DNA of 64,000 nt from Pseudomonas lijiangensis (GTDB lineage: Bacteria; Pseudomonadota; Gammaproteobacteria; Pseudomonadales; Pseudomonadaceae): the NCBI RefSeq assembly GCF_018968705.1, contig NZ_CP076668.1, forward strand, positions 2,119,001 through 2,183,000, read 5' to 3'. Positions 8,317 through 17,142 of this stretch are shown here, in pieces. The notes beneath the pieces were generated by a model. That model worked only from the letters and a program-made list of their open reading frames with translations, did no database searches and was not told where the DNA came from. Each line of letters begins with the position of its first letter. Position 1 is the first letter of the stretch. The position numbers were made by a program, and so were the translations under genes.

Positions 8317-8843
8317 TCAGTGCATTGCGTCCTGTCGAATGGGCATTGCTGGGACTGGCAACGTTGCTGGCTGCCCTCATTGCTCTGGTGTTCAGTGGTG
8401 CCGTTCACTCGCCGGACTGGCTGCCCGAAAAGGCACCGCGCAATCCGGTCAACCATTCGGCACAAGCCCAGCGTGCTCCCGAAGCAAGTCTGGACAGCCT
8501 GTCCAATACCTGGAAAACCCCGCTGTTCAGCACTGACCGCAGCCCTGACCGTGCGGTGGAGCAAGCCAATGTGCAGGCCTCAAGCCTGTCGGGCATGACC
8601 CTGAGTGGTGTCATCATCGACGGCTCCCTGCGGGTTGCGCTGCTCAAGCAGAAAGATGGCCCGGCCCTGAAAATCAAACAGGGCCAGCGCCTTGCAAATG
8701 GCTGGACGCTGGACAGTGTCGAGCCCATGCAAGCCACATTCAGTCTCGATGGTCGCACACAAGCCTTGCGCCTGCCCGCGCCGCGTCTGCCGCCGCCATC
8801 GAACACGCCCCCTATTACCTTAACCAACGATTCAGCCCCGTGA
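8313..8843 (+). CDS. GspC/GspN-like inner-membrane component
   Basis: A 176-residue protein with one N-terminal hydrophobic helix (WALLGLATLLAALIALVFSG), a Pro/Ala-rich linker and a small beta domain (SGMTLSGVIIDGSLRVALL ... LDGRTQALRL) that resembles the homology region of GspC/PilP, which contacts the secretin. It has no PDZ or coiled-coil C-terminus. In Xps-order operons the gene in this slot is called N. GGGGAGGA precedes the ATG. Immediately upstream of the secretin gene, it probably links the inner platform to GspD. Confidence 0.78.
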   Translation: MISALRPVEWALLGLATLLAALIALVFSGAVHSPDWLPEKAPRNPVNHSAQAQRAPEASLDSLSNTWKTPLFSTDRSPDRAVEQANVQASSLSGMTLSGVIIDGSLRVALLKQKDGPALKIKQGQRLANGWTLDSVEPMQATFSLDGRTQALRLPAPRLPPPSNTPPITLTNDSAP

Positions 8844-11143
8844 TGGGTACCTTTTCTGGAGTTCCTGCCATCGCTACCTTGCGCACACCCCTGCTTTGTC
8901 TGGCCACTGCCGTCGCTCTTGGCGGCTGCGCGACTACGCCTGACTCTCTTGACCCCGACAACGGCATGCTGCAGGAAGCACTGCAAGGCACGGGTTCCCA
9001 ACGTCCTCCGGTCGATCCTCGCACCGAGCACGCTCCTGTCGACGTTCAGCCACAGTCTGCGGCGATTTCGCCACAGCGGCAGATCATCAAGGGCAATCAA
9101 CGGTTTGTCCGTACGCCCTCGGCTTCGCCTGCCGCCCAGGCTGAGACCGGCGATATCGTGTTCAACTTCACCAATCAGCCGATCCAGGCGGTCATCAACA
9201 GCATCATGGGCGACCTGCTGCATGAGAACTACAGCATTGCCCAGGGCGTGAAGGGTGATGTGAGCTTCTCCACCTCCAAACCGGTGAACAAGCAGCAGGC
9301 GCTGTCGATTCTGGAAACGTTGCTGTCCTGGACCGACAACGCGATGATTCGCCAGGGCGACCGCTACGTGATCCTGCCTTCAAATCAGGCAGTGGCGGGC
9401 AAGCTGGTACCGGAAATGCCGGTGGCGCAACCAGGTGCGGGCATGTCGGCGCGGCTCTTCCCGCTGCGCTACATCTCGGCCACTGAAATGCAGAAGCTGC
9501 TCAAGCCCTTTGCCCGCGAAAATGCTTTCCTGCTGGTCGATCCGGCCCGCAATGTCCTGAGCATGGCGGGTACACCCGATGAACTGGCCAACTATCAGGA
9601 CACCATCGACACTTTCGATGTCGACTGGCTCAAGGGCATGTCGGTTGGCGTCTTCGGTCTGCAGCGCGCATCTGTCAGCGAACTGATGCCTGAGCTGCAA
9701 AAGATCTTCGGCCCCAAGAGTGGCATGCCACTGGCCGGCATGGTGCGCTTTCTGCCCATCGAGCGGACCAACTCGGTGGTGGCGATTTCCTCTCAGCCTG
9801 AATACCTGAATGAAGTCGGTCAGTGGATTCACACCATAGACGAAGGTGGCGGCAACGAGCCGCAGATGTACGTCTATGACGTACGCAATATGAAGGCCAC
9901 CGACCTGGCTAAATACCTGCGTCAGATCTACGGCACTGCCGCCATCAAGGATGATTCCCCGGCCAGGGTCGCGCCGGGGTTGCGGACGGCCACGCTGTCG
10001 TCGCCCAACTCCAGTGGTGGCTTCGGTTCCAGTTCCGGCCTCAACGGCAGCTCCGGCGGTCTGGGCAACAGTGGCGGGTTCGGCAATAACCGTGGCATGA
10101 ACAACAACGGTGGCATGAATAACCAGAATGCTGACGACACCGAGGCGCAGGAAGAAGATCAGGGCAGCGATTCTGCTGACAGCGCCCAGGGCTCTAACGC
10201 CAGCAAGAGTCTGGATTCCAGCACCCGGATCACTGCGCAAAAGAGCAGCAACCAGTTGCTGGTCCGTACACGCCCGGCGCAGTGGAAGGAAATCGAATCG
10301 GCCATCAAGCGCCTCGACAATCCGCCACTTCAGGTGCAGATCGAAACCCGGATTCTGGAAGTCAAACTCACCGGCGAACTGGACATGGGCGTGCAGTGGT
10401 ATCTGGGTCGCCTGGCGGGCAACTCCTCAAGCACCACGGTAGGCGACACCGCAGGCAGCCAGGGCGCACTGGGTTCCGGCGGGGCCGGGCTGGGCGCGAC
10501 GGATTCGCTGTTCTACTCCTTTGTCAGCAGCAACCTGCAGATCGCGTTGCGGGCTCTTGAAACCAATGGCCGCACCCAGGTGCTGTCGGCTCCGTCCCTG
10601 GTGGTGATGAACAACCAGCAAGCGCAGATTCAGGTGGGCGACAACATCCCCATCAGCCAGACCACGGTCAATACCAACACCTCCGACACGACCCTGAGCA
10701 GTGTCGAATACGTGCAGACCGGTGTGATTCTGGATGTGGTGCCACGCATCAATCCGGGTGGCCTGGTGTACATGGACATCCAGCAACAGGTCAGCGATGC
10801 CGACAGTTCGGGTGTTACCGATGACAATGGCAACCCGCGTATTTCCACTCGCTCGGTGGCGACTCAAGTGGCGGCGCAAAGCGGCCAGACTGTGTTGCTG
10901 GGTGGTCTGATCAAGCAGGACAATGCCGAAACCGTGAGTTCGGTCCCGTATCTGGGGCGCATTCCCGGCCTGCGCTGGCTGTTTGGCGCAACCAGTAAAT
11001 CCAAGGATCGCACCGAGCTGATCGTGCTGATTACCCCACGGGTCATCACCAGCAACAGCCAGGCACGTCAGGTCACCGATGACTACCGTCAGCAGATGCA
11101 ATTGCTCAAGCCGCAAGCCTCAGGCACCAGCCTGCAGAACTAA
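8843..11143 (+). CDS. gspD: Type II secretion outer-membrane secretin GspD (lipoprotein)
   Basis: A 766-residue secretin that forms the outer-membrane pore. The signal ends in a lipobox LGGC (Cys about 29). N-domains follow (FNFTNQPIQAVINSIMGDLL; the repeated N1/N2 type SATEMQKLLKPF and VSELMPELQKIFG), then a low-complexity insert of Gly, Asn, Ser and Met at about residues 395-450 (10020-10140), a second acidic/Ser stretch, and the secretin core (VQIETRILEVKLTGELDMGV, VLSAPSLVVMNNQQAQIQVG, VPYLGRIPGLRWLFG, ELIVLITPRVI). Start at ATG 8843 or the adjoining GTG 8840. It is the last gene of the operon and being a lipoprotein may not need a pilotin. Confidence 0.93.
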   Translation: MGTFSGVPAIATLRTPLLCLATAVALGGCATTPDSLDPDNGMLQEALQGTGSQRPPVDPRTEHAPVDVQPQSAAISPQRQIIKGNQRFVRTPSASPAAQAETGDIVFNFTNQPIQAVINSIMGDLLHENYSIAQGVKGDVSFSTSKPVNKQQALSILETLLSWTDNAMIRQGDRYVILPSNQAVAGKLVPEMPVAQPGAGMSARLFPLRYISATEMQKLLKPFARENAFLLVDPARNVLSMAGTPDELANYQDTIDTFDVDWLKGMSVGVFGLQRASVSELMPELQKIFGPKSGMPLAGMVRFLPIERTNSVVAISSQPEYLNEVGQWIHTIDEGGGNEPQMYVYDVRNMKATDLAKYLRQIYGTAAIKDDSPARVAPGLRTATLSSPNSSGGFGSSSGLNGSSGGLGNSGGFGNNRGMNNNGGMNNQNADDTEAQEEDQGSDSADSAQGSNASKSLDSSTRITAQKSSNQLLVRTRPAQWKEIESAIKRLDNPPLQVQIETRILEVKLTGELDMGVQWYLGRLAGNSSSTTVGDTAGSQGALGSGGAGLGATDSLFYSFVSSNLQIALRALETNGRTQVLSAPSLVVMNNQQAQIQVGDNIPISQTTVNTNTSDTTLSSVEYVQTGVILDVVPRINPGGLVYMDIQQQVSDADSSGVTDDNGNPRISTRSVATQVAAQSGQTVLLGGLIKQDNAETVSSVPYLGRIPGLRWLFGATSKSKDRTELIVLITPRVITSNSQARQVTDDYRQQMQLLKPQASGTSLQN

Positions 11144-11217
11144 GCAGCTATCATGAGGCTCGACGCCCACTCACGGCACTGCCGCTGGCAGGCAGTGCCC
11201 CTGGAGGATATGGACAC

Positions 11218-11934
11218 ATGCTGAAGTTTCTTGCCGTCTTGCTGTTTGCCTTCTCGGGTCTTGTGCAGGCAGAAAATACGTTGCACACCGATCTGCCTCT
11301 GAAATACCTGGCCCAGGCCAGCGCCGATGTGTCGAACAAGCCGCTGGTCATCTTCATTCACGGTTCCGGCAGCAATGAGGCTGACCTGTTCAGCCTCAAG
11401 GATCTCTTGTCCCCGGACTACAACTACCTGTCCGTGCGGGCACCCATCGAGGTAAGGCCGGGTGGCTACAAGTGGTTCAATCGCCGGATCGAGGAAGGCA
11501 ACTACGATGGCGTGACCGAGGACCTGAAAAACAGCGGTGAGCTGCTGAAGGCCTTCATCAAACAGGCCACCAAGAAATACCGGACCCAGCCAGACAAGGT
11601 GGTGCTGGTGGGCTTCAGCCAGGGTTCTGTAATGAGCTACGAAGTGGCGCTGCGCGATCCTGACATGGTCGGCGGTATTGCGGCCTTGAGCGGCCCTGTC
11701 CTGTCTGTACTGAAAGCCAGCCTCAAGCCCGAGGAACGCTTCAAGACATTCAACGTGTTCGCTGCCCATGGCACCGCAGACCCGGTGTTGCCTTTCAGTG
11801 GCGCAACCCGTACCGAGGAAACCTTGAAGGGGCTAGGCATCAAGCCGGAGTTTCATGCCTATGAAGGGATGGGGCATACCATCAATCAGGAAGAAGTTGC
11901 CGACTTGAAGCGGTGGCTGGAACATGCGTTTTAG
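11218..11934 (+). CDS. Secreted phospholipase/carboxylesterase-type alpha/beta hydrolase
   Basis: A 238-residue hydrolase with an 18-residue signal peptide (MLKFLAVLLFAFSGLVQA). The Abhydrolase_2 triad is visible: nucleophile in GFSQGS, Asp in AHGTADPVLP, His in YEGMGHTI, plus the oxyanion region FIHGSGSNEADL. The family hydrolyses small carboxyl esters or lysophospholipids. GGAGGA lies about 10 bp before the ATG. It starts 74 bp after gspD on the same strand, so it may be read with the operon and is a reasonable candidate substrate, but export route and substrate are inferred. Confidence 0.82.
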   Translation: MLKFLAVLLFAFSGLVQAENTLHTDLPLKYLAQASADVSNKPLVIFIHGSGSNEADLFSLKDLLSPDYNYLSVRAPIEVRPGGYKWFNRRIEEGNYDGVTEDLKNSGELLKAFIKQATKKYRTQPDKVVLVGFSQGSVMSYEVALRDPDMVGGIAALSGPVLSVLKASLKPEERFKTFNVFAAHGTADPVLPFSGATRTEETLKGLGIKPEFHAYEGMGHTINQEEVADLKRWLEHAF

Positions 11935-11943
11935 GTGATTCCA

Positions 11944-11988
11944 TTCGCGAATGGATTCGCTTCCGGTGGGAGCGAATTCATTCGCGAA
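11944..11988. repeat. REP-type palindrome between convergent genes
   Basis: Two 18-base arms (11944-11961 and 11971-11988) pair with a single mismatch around a 9-base loop containing GGTGGG. The sequence GGGAGCGAATTCATTCGCG is the common Pseudomonas REP form. It lies exactly between the stops of the esterase and the MFS gene and may end transcription from both sides. A related copy is at 51513-51535. Confidence 0.8.
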
Positions 11989-11993
11989 ACTCT

Positions 11994-13181
11994 CTACCCC
12001 CGCGAATCCCGCAAAAACCCCAGCAGCGCAATCAAGGGCAGGGCAGTGCCCACCACGCTGATCCACACCCAGCCCCCATGATCGAACAGCACACTGGCAA
12101 CCGACGAGCCGATGGCTCCGCCAATGAAAATGCTGGTCATGTACAAGGCATTGAGTCGGCTGCGGCTGGCCGCATCCAGCGCATAAACAGCCCGTTGTCC
12201 CACCACCAGATTCATCTGCACGCAGAAGTCCAGCACTACACCTGTCACGGCAAGGCCGATCAGGTTGTAAGGAGCAGGGATCAGACCAGGCAGGAAACTC
12301 AAGGCACCAAAGAGCAGGGCGCTCAGCGTAGCGATTCGGCTGTGGCCCGCATCGGCAAGGCGTCCACTGATGGGCGCAGCAATCGCGCCAATAGCACCGA
12401 TCAGTGCAAACAAGGCAATCTGGCTTTGCGACAAGCCATGGTTACGTGCCAGCTCCAGAGGCACGGCTGTCCAGAACAGGCTGAAAGTGGCAAACATGCA
12501 GGCCTGATAAAACGCTCGTTGCCTCAATACCGGTTGCTTACGCAGCAGAGTCCACAGGGAAAACAGCAACTCACCATATGATGCCCGATGGTCCGGTACA
12601 CGCTTGGGCATGGTGGTTGCCAGCACAACACTGATCCCGGCCATCAGCACCGCCGCCGAGCCAAACACTGCGCGCCAGCCAAAATGGTCTGCCACCAGGC
12701 TCGAAACCGGACGAGCCAGCAGAATTCCCAATAACAGCCCGCCCATGATCGAACCGACTACTCGCCCGCGAGTCTCCTCAGGCGCCAGATGCGCAGCCAG
12801 CGGAATGAGCATCTGCACCGAAACCGAACTGAAACCCACCAGCAACGAGACCACCAGAAACAGATTGGGCTGCTCGGCAAATGCGGCGCCCAGCAGGCTG
12901 AGAATCGCAACCCCGGTGGTCACCAGCATCAAGCGCCGGTTCTCCAGCAGATCCCCCAGCGGCACCAGAAAGAACAGCCCCAACGCATAACCCACCTGAG
13001 TCAACGACACAATGAGACTGGCCATGGTGCTGGACAACCCAATGTCCGGCGCAATCAGCTCGATGATCGGTTGGGCGTAATAAATGTTGGCAACGATAGC
13101 GCCGCAGCAGAACGCAAACAGCATCACCAGACCCTTGGTCAGGGTGACAGCGCTGTGCCGGGTGTGAAGCGAAGTGCTCAT
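11994..13181 (-). CDS. MFS drug/metabolite exporter (DHA1-like)
   Basis: A 395-residue, twelve-helix major facilitator. The loop 2-3 motif is recognisable as PLGDLLENRRLMLV, and the helix-1 region GAIVANIYYAQPIIELIAPD is characteristic of the YnfM/DHA1-type subfamily (a YYxQP motif). It would act as a proton-driven exporter in the inner membrane; the substrate cannot be told. It converges with the esterase gene upstream of a REP element. No regulator is adjacent. Confidence 0.85.
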   Translation of the reverse strand: MSTSLHTRHSAVTLTKGLVMLFAFCCGAIVANIYYAQPIIELIAPDIGLSSTMASLIVSLTQVGYALGLFFLVPLGDLLENRRLMLVTTGVAILSLLGAAFAEQPNLFLVVSLLVGFSSVSVQMLIPLAAHLAPEETRGRVVGSIMGGLLLGILLARPVSSLVADHFGWRAVFGSAAVLMAGISVVLATTMPKRVPDHRASYGELLFSLWTLLRKQPVLRQRAFYQACMFATFSLFWTAVPLELARNHGLSQSQIALFALIGAIGAIAAPISGRLADAGHSRIATLSALLFGALSFLPGLIPAPYNLIGLAVTGVVLDFCVQMNLVVGQRAVYALDAASRSRLNALYMTSIFIGGAIGSSVASVLFDHGGWVWISVVGTALPLIALLGFLRDSRG

Positions 13182-13488
13182 GAATATTCTCGCTTGTGCA
13201 AAAGACCGGAAAGCCGCTCAAGGTGTGCCTGCCAGAGCGGTCGGGAGTGGATGCTGAGCAGGCTAACGGCTTTGTTGGAGATTAGGTAGGGATGGCGGAG
13301 TGATACAAGATATTTCTGAAAACGATGGTTGGCCATCATGGGGCCAAGCGCATGACAGGCATGCACTTGGATTTACTTTTCTAGGTTGAGCGTTGTGGGG
13401 GGATGAAAAATCAGAGTTTCTGGAAAGTGGCTCGATGGTTGACTCGGGGTCTGAGTTAAAGGAGAAAATGTAAGGATTGGGCGTATAT
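13182..13488. other. Intergenic stretch upstream of the MFS gene and downstream of the AT-rich pair
   Basis: About 300 bp with no supported gene. It must contain the MFS promoter. A small inverted repeat TTGGCC/GGCCAA (13329-13347, 7-base loop) is present; its role is unknown. Base composition changes here from GC-rich to AT-rich near 13370. Confidence 0.4.
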
Positions 13489-13929
13489 TTACATAATCGT
13501 GCATCCGGGGTTGGTATTGCTCAAGGAGGTACAAAAGCTTCCATCCCACGTTCCAAAGTCGCCTGCCATGGGGCAGTACTCGGTAAAGGGAACATAGGAA
13601 GCCTCCTGCCAGAAGTGATCGGAAAATATAACCTTCTTTGAGTTGGGCATACAGTCTTCGCAGCCTGCTTCGGAGGAAGTGCCTGGCAAGAAAATGTTTA
13701 GACCATATTTACTTTCGTCTAAGAAGTAGTATGTCTGTGTGATTGCGGGGCCTCCTACAACTACCTCAAGAGCGGTCATGAGGATATATTCGCCATTGTC
13801 TGATGGGGTGGTGTAGGCCATGACGCCACGACAACTAACCTCTTGTCTGGTTTCAACTCTGGGTGAGGCGTGCGCCATGGCCCCGCTCATGATGAGAATG
13901 GTGTATATAAAATATTTTATTGGCTGCAT
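13489..13929 (-). CDS. Small exported cysteine-containing protein, unknown
   Basis: A 146-residue protein with a signal peptide (MQPIKYFIYTILIMSGAMAH, cleavage near AHA-SPR). The mature part has six cysteines (one near residue 33, a CEDC pair, then EYC, SFC and PGC near the end) that could form disulfides. I do not recognise the family. It follows the next gene (13941-14669) on the same strand with an 11-bp gap, so the two are co-transcribed. Codon use is AT-rich compared with the flanking genes, suggesting acquisition from elsewhere. Confidence 0.68.
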   Translation of the reverse strand: MQPIKYFIYTILIMSGAMAHASPRVETRQEVSCRGVMAYTTPSDNGEYILMTALEVVVGGPAITQTYYFLDESKYGLNIFLPGTSSEAGCEDCMPNSKKVIFSDHFWQEASYVPFTEYCPMAGDFGTWDGSFCTSLSNTNPGCTIM

Positions 13930-13940
13930 TTTTCGTGACC

Positions 13941-14669
13941 TTATAAGGTTTTTTCTTCCAGAGAAATGACTTCGTTTGCATACCTTATAAGCCAGGCTCT
14001 TGTGAATGAGTTTGTCCCATCCCTCTCAATGATGTGATGAATATTTTTTGAAGTCCAGCTTAAATTGGTGAAGCTTTTTCCTTGAGAGTTTTTGATGCCG
14101 TACATGACGCCTTTTGTATTTAGAAGTTCTACGTTGTTTTGCTCTTTTATGCCTGTGATCTTGATCCCTTCCAGAAGCATGTCGCGTAAGTAGACTTTTT
14201 CCCCAGCGCAATCGTAGAATTGAGCGAAGCCAGTATATTTAGATTTGCGATATATGCCGTTGTATTGTGTAGACTTAAGGTCGCACGTCTGCAGCGTTTG
14301 TATTCTATTGGGTTGAATTTTTAACAAGCTGTAGTCGGTAACGGTTTTTTTAGGGTTGATTTCCCAAGAGCTTCTTGCATCTGGCTCATCATAGACCTTG
14401 TATGCAGGAAATTTAATTTCTTTGATTTCTTTTTCGACTCTTGCCAATGGTCTTATTTTTAAGGAGTTATCTGGTTTTGCTTCTCCATTAGTATTCGCTT
14501 TGTTGTAGTCGATCATTGCCTTTTCGAGATTTTTCGAACTGCCGGTTGGCAGGTCATACATGGATATTTCTTTATATCCAGGATTCTTAGCTGGGAGTTC
14601 GTTCGCATTGGAAGGGCCTTGATTTAACAAGACCAATATTGCGGCGCTAGCGATAATCTGATTTTTCAT
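13941..14669 (-). CDS. Exported protein of unknown function, AT-rich
   Basis: A 242-residue protein with a signal peptide (MKNQIIASAAILVLLNQGPS, then NA). The mature part is Lys/Asn/Ile-rich, with two cysteines (TCDLKS and DCAGEK) likely to pair, and a C-terminal half with alternating strands (GFAQFYDCAGEKVYLRDM, GVMYGIKNSQGKSF). No catalytic motif or transmembrane segment beyond the leader is visible. First gene of a two-gene unit with the small Cys protein. The AT-rich composition is unlike its neighbours. It may be a cell-surface or toxin/immunity-like protein, but I have no sequence basis for choosing. Confidence 0.7.
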   Translation of the reverse strand: MKNQIIASAAILVLLNQGPSNANELPAKNPGYKEISMYDLPTGSSKNLEKAMIDYNKANTNGEAKPDNSLKIRPLARVEKEIKEIKFPAYKVYDEPDARSSWEINPKKTVTDYSLLKIQPNRIQTLQTCDLKSTQYNGIYRKSKYTGFAQFYDCAGEKVYLRDMLLEGIKITGIKEQNNVELLNTKGVMYGIKNSQGKSFTNLSWTSKNIHHIIERDGTNSFTRAWLIRYANEVISLEEKTL

Positions 14670-15021
14670 GCAATTCCCTTGACATTTTTTATCGGCGTGG
14701 TTTTTCTTTTGAGGTGCTCCACTCTATAAAGACGAATGCATTCTTTTTTTTTTCAGTTTTTTTCGCATTTATTTGTTCAAGGGCTGACGCGCCTTCATGA
14801 GCTTGTAAGCGCTGTGCCTAAGGCACTGCTCCCACCAGAAAGCTCCACTCCTTCGCCTGTCTGCCTTGCCTCACCTTCACTCGAAAATATTCGCACAAAG
14901 CCCGAGAAACGGTCACTCTGCTCCTGAAGAATGATGGCAATCTGCTCATCAAATCCTTGACGTTCATTTGTAACAGATGAATACTGCGCATATTCATATA
15001 TATGACTGGATGAATCAGGGA
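14670..15021. other. Divergent intergenic region between AT-rich pair and GntR gene
   Basis: About 350 bp with no supported gene. A T-rich run (about 14740-14763) lies near the promoter of the leftward pair. A perfect palindrome GTGCCTAAGGCAC sits at 14814-14826, and GTAATAT-like AT-rich DNA lies just before the GntR start (14985-15003). The composition returns to GC-rich after about 14800. Confidence 0.4.
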
Positions 15022-15753
15022 ATGAATAAGCTCTCAAGTGATGAACGTCTGCCGCTCTACCAACGTCTGCGTGATTGCCTGGCCGAGCAGATCGCCAACA
15101 ATCGCTGGCGTCCGGGGGAGGCGATTCCTACCGAGGCGGCGCTTTCCGCCGAGTATTGCCTGTCTACCGGCACGGTACGCAAGGCCATCGACATCCTGGT
15201 CAATGACAACATTCTCGAACGTCAGCAGGGTCGTGGCACCTTCATTCGACGTGCGCAGTTCCAGTCTTCGTTGTTCCGCTTCTTCCGTTTCCAGACCGAG
15301 TCCGGCGTCCGGCAGGTTCCGGAAAGCCGGATTCTGTCTATCGAGCCTGTTGCTGCGCCGTCGGCGGTCAGCCATGCCCTGGGGCTGCTTCCGGATGCGC
15401 CGGTTATTCGCATGATCCGCCTGCGACTGCTGGATGCGCAGCCGGTTCTGACCGAAGAGATCTGGCTGCCTCGGGTTCAGTTCCAGGCCTTGCTGGACGT
15501 GGACCTGAACGCTCAGGGGCCTTTGCTCTATCCGATCTATGAACAGCTGTGCGGTCAGGTTGTGGCGTATGCCGAGGAAACCCTGACAGCCGAGTCCGTT
15601 ACTGACGTCTATGCCCGCATGTTGCAGGTTCAGACCGGCAGCCCGGTCGTGGTGATCGAGCGGCTGGCGCGCAATTACGCCGGTGAGCCGCTGGAATGGC
15701 GTCGCTCCCGTGGGCATGCCAGCCATTTCCGTTACAGCGTAGAAATTCGCTGA
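15022..15753 (+). CDS. GntR-family regulator, UTRA (HutC) subfamily
   Basis: A transcription regulator of about 243 residues. The N-terminal winged helix is clear (LPLYQRLRDCLAEQIANNRW, PGEAIPTEAALSAEYCLSTG, then TVRKAIDILVNDNILERQQGRGTFI as separate motif blocks), followed by a UTRA ligand-binding domain (about residues 80-240, VIRMIRLRLLDAQPVLTEEI and VVVIERLARNYAGEPLEW). Start is uncertain: ATGs at 14977, 15010 and 15022 are all in frame without a strong ribosome site. It lies directly upstream of a transporter and an amidohydrolase on the same strand and probably controls them by sensing their substrate. Confidence 0.85.
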   Translation: MNKLSSDERLPLYQRLRDCLAEQIANNRWRPGEAIPTEAALSAEYCLSTGTVRKAIDILVNDNILERQQGRGTFIRRAQFQSSLFRFFRFQTESGVRQVPESRILSIEPVAAPSAVSHALGLLPDAPVIRMIRLRLLDAQPVLTEEIWLPRVQFQALLDVDLNAQGPLLYPIYEQLCGQVVAYAEETLTAESVTDVYARMLQVQTGSPVVVIERLARNYAGEPLEWRRSRGHASHFRYSVEIR

Positions 15754-15799
15754 GTCTTCAATCCCGTCATTTACTGCACGCTTCATAAGGATATTGCGC

Positions 15800-17086
15800 A
15801 TGTTCAGTTGGTATCGCGAAGTCACTCCACGGGAACGCAAGACGTTTTGGGCCTGCTTCGGCGGATGGTCGCTGGATGCGCTGGAAGTACAGATGTTCGG
15901 TCTGGCGATTCCTGCGCTGATCGCCGCTTTTGCCTTGAGCAAGGGCGACGCCGGCATGATCAGTGCCGTCACCCTGGTCACTTCGGCGCTGGGCGGTTGG
16001 GTGGGCGGTACATTGTCCGACCGTTATGGCCGGGTCCGTACCCTGCAATTGATGATTCTGTGGTTCTCCTTCTTCACCTTCCTGTCGGCCTTCGTGACCG
16101 GCTTCAACCAGCTGCTGATCGTCAAGGCCATGCAAGGCTTTGGTATCGGTGGTGAGTGGGCGGCGGGCGCGGTGTTGATGGCCGAGACCATTCAGTCCAA
16201 ATACCGCGGCAAGGTCATGGGCACCGTACAAAGCGCCTGGGCCGTGGGTTGGGGCATGGCGGTTCTGCTGTTTACCCTGATCTATTCGTTCGTGCCGCAG
16301 GATATTGCCTGGCGGGTGATGTTCGGCGTCGGTCTGCTGCCTGCCTTGCTGATTATCTGGGTGCGTCGCAACGTTGAAGAGCCGGACAGCTATCAGCGCA
16401 TGCACAAGGAAAAGGCCCCGTCGGGCAACTTTTTCAAATCCATGGCGGGCATTTTCCGTCCCGAGCTGCTGCGCGTGACGCTGCTGGGCGGTCTGTTGGG
16501 GCTGGGTGCGCACGGTGGCTACCACGCGGTCATGACCTGGTTGCCGACCTTTCTCAAGACCGAGCGCAATCTTTCGGTGCTGAGTTCAGGTGGCTATCTG
16601 GCGGTGATCATCTTCGCCTTCTGGTGTGGCTGTATCACCAGCGGCATGTTGATCGACCGTATTGGTCGTCGCAAGAACATCGTGTTGTTCGCACTGTGCT
16701 GCATCGTTACCGTGCAGTGTTATCTGATGTTGCCGCTGAGCAACACACAGATGCTGTTCCTCGGTTTCCCGCTGGGTTTCTTCGCGGCAGGCATTCCGGC
16801 CAGTCTCGGCTCGTTCTTCAACGAGCTGTACCCGGCAGATGTACGCGGGGCAGGGGTTGGCTTCTGCTACAACTTCGGCCGTGTGCTGTCGGCTATCTTC
16901 CCGTTCCTGGTCGGACACATGAGCGAATCCATGTCGCTGGGTACGGCGATCGGTATCGATGCCGGGATCGCCTACGGCGTGGCGATGGTGGCTGCGCTCT
17001 GCTTGCCTGAAACCCGAGGACGCACCCTGGATGGCGCGCCAGTCACGGCGGATGCCACCGACAAGGGCGCACCACAGCAGGCCTGA
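15800..17086 (+). CDS. MFS metabolite:H+ symporter (aromatic acid/sialate-type)
   Basis: A 428-residue twelve-helix transporter. The motifs WSLDALEVQMFGLAIPAL in helix 1 and MQGFGIGGEWAAGAVLMAE in helix 4 are typical of the AAHS/NanT-type symporters that import organic acids; the MFS loop motif appears as GGTLSDRYGRV. AAGG lies 9 bases before ATG 15800. It follows the GntR gene after 46 bp and precedes the amidohydrolase, so it probably imports that enzyme's substrate or its precursor. The exact acid cannot be deduced. Confidence 0.85.
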   Translation: MFSWYREVTPRERKTFWACFGGWSLDALEVQMFGLAIPALIAAFALSKGDAGMISAVTLVTSALGGWVGGTLSDRYGRVRTLQLMILWFSFFTFLSAFVTGFNQLLIVKAMQGFGIGGEWAAGAVLMAETIQSKYRGKVMGTVQSAWAVGWGMAVLLFTLIYSFVPQDIAWRVMFGVGLLPALLIIWVRRNVEEPDSYQRMHKEKAPSGNFFKSMAGIFRPELLRVTLLGGLLGLGAHGGYHAVMTWLPTFLKTERNLSVLSSGGYLAVIIFAFWCGCITSGMLIDRIGRRKNIVLFALCCIVTVQCYLMLPLSNTQMLFLGFPLGFFAAGIPASLGSFFNELYPADVRGAGVGFCYNFGRVLSAIFPFLVGHMSESMSLGTAIGIDAGIAYGVAMVAALCLPETRGRTLDGAPVTADATDKGAPQQA

Positions 17087-17100
17087 CCGGCTATTTCTCT

Positions 17101-17122
17101 GCGCGGTGTCACGGCACCGCGC
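17101..17122 (+). terminator. Hairpin between transporter and amidohydrolase genes
   Basis: Perfect 8-bp arms GCGCGGTG and CACCGCGC with a 6-base loop, followed by a weak T-rich stretch (TCATTTCGT). It may attenuate transcription into the amidohydrolase gene or simply stabilise the upstream mRNA. Confidence 0.45.
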
Positions 17123-17142
17123 TCATTTCGTAGATGAGTTCC

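Noticed and set aside
13178..13366. 62-residue leftward reading upstream of the MFS gene
   Set aside because: No ribosome site, no recognisable motif, overlaps the MFS promoter region.
14736..15037. Two small overlapping readings on opposite strands before the GntR gene
   Set aside because: Low-complexity or T-rich starts, no ribosome site, no family pattern; treated as promoter DNA.
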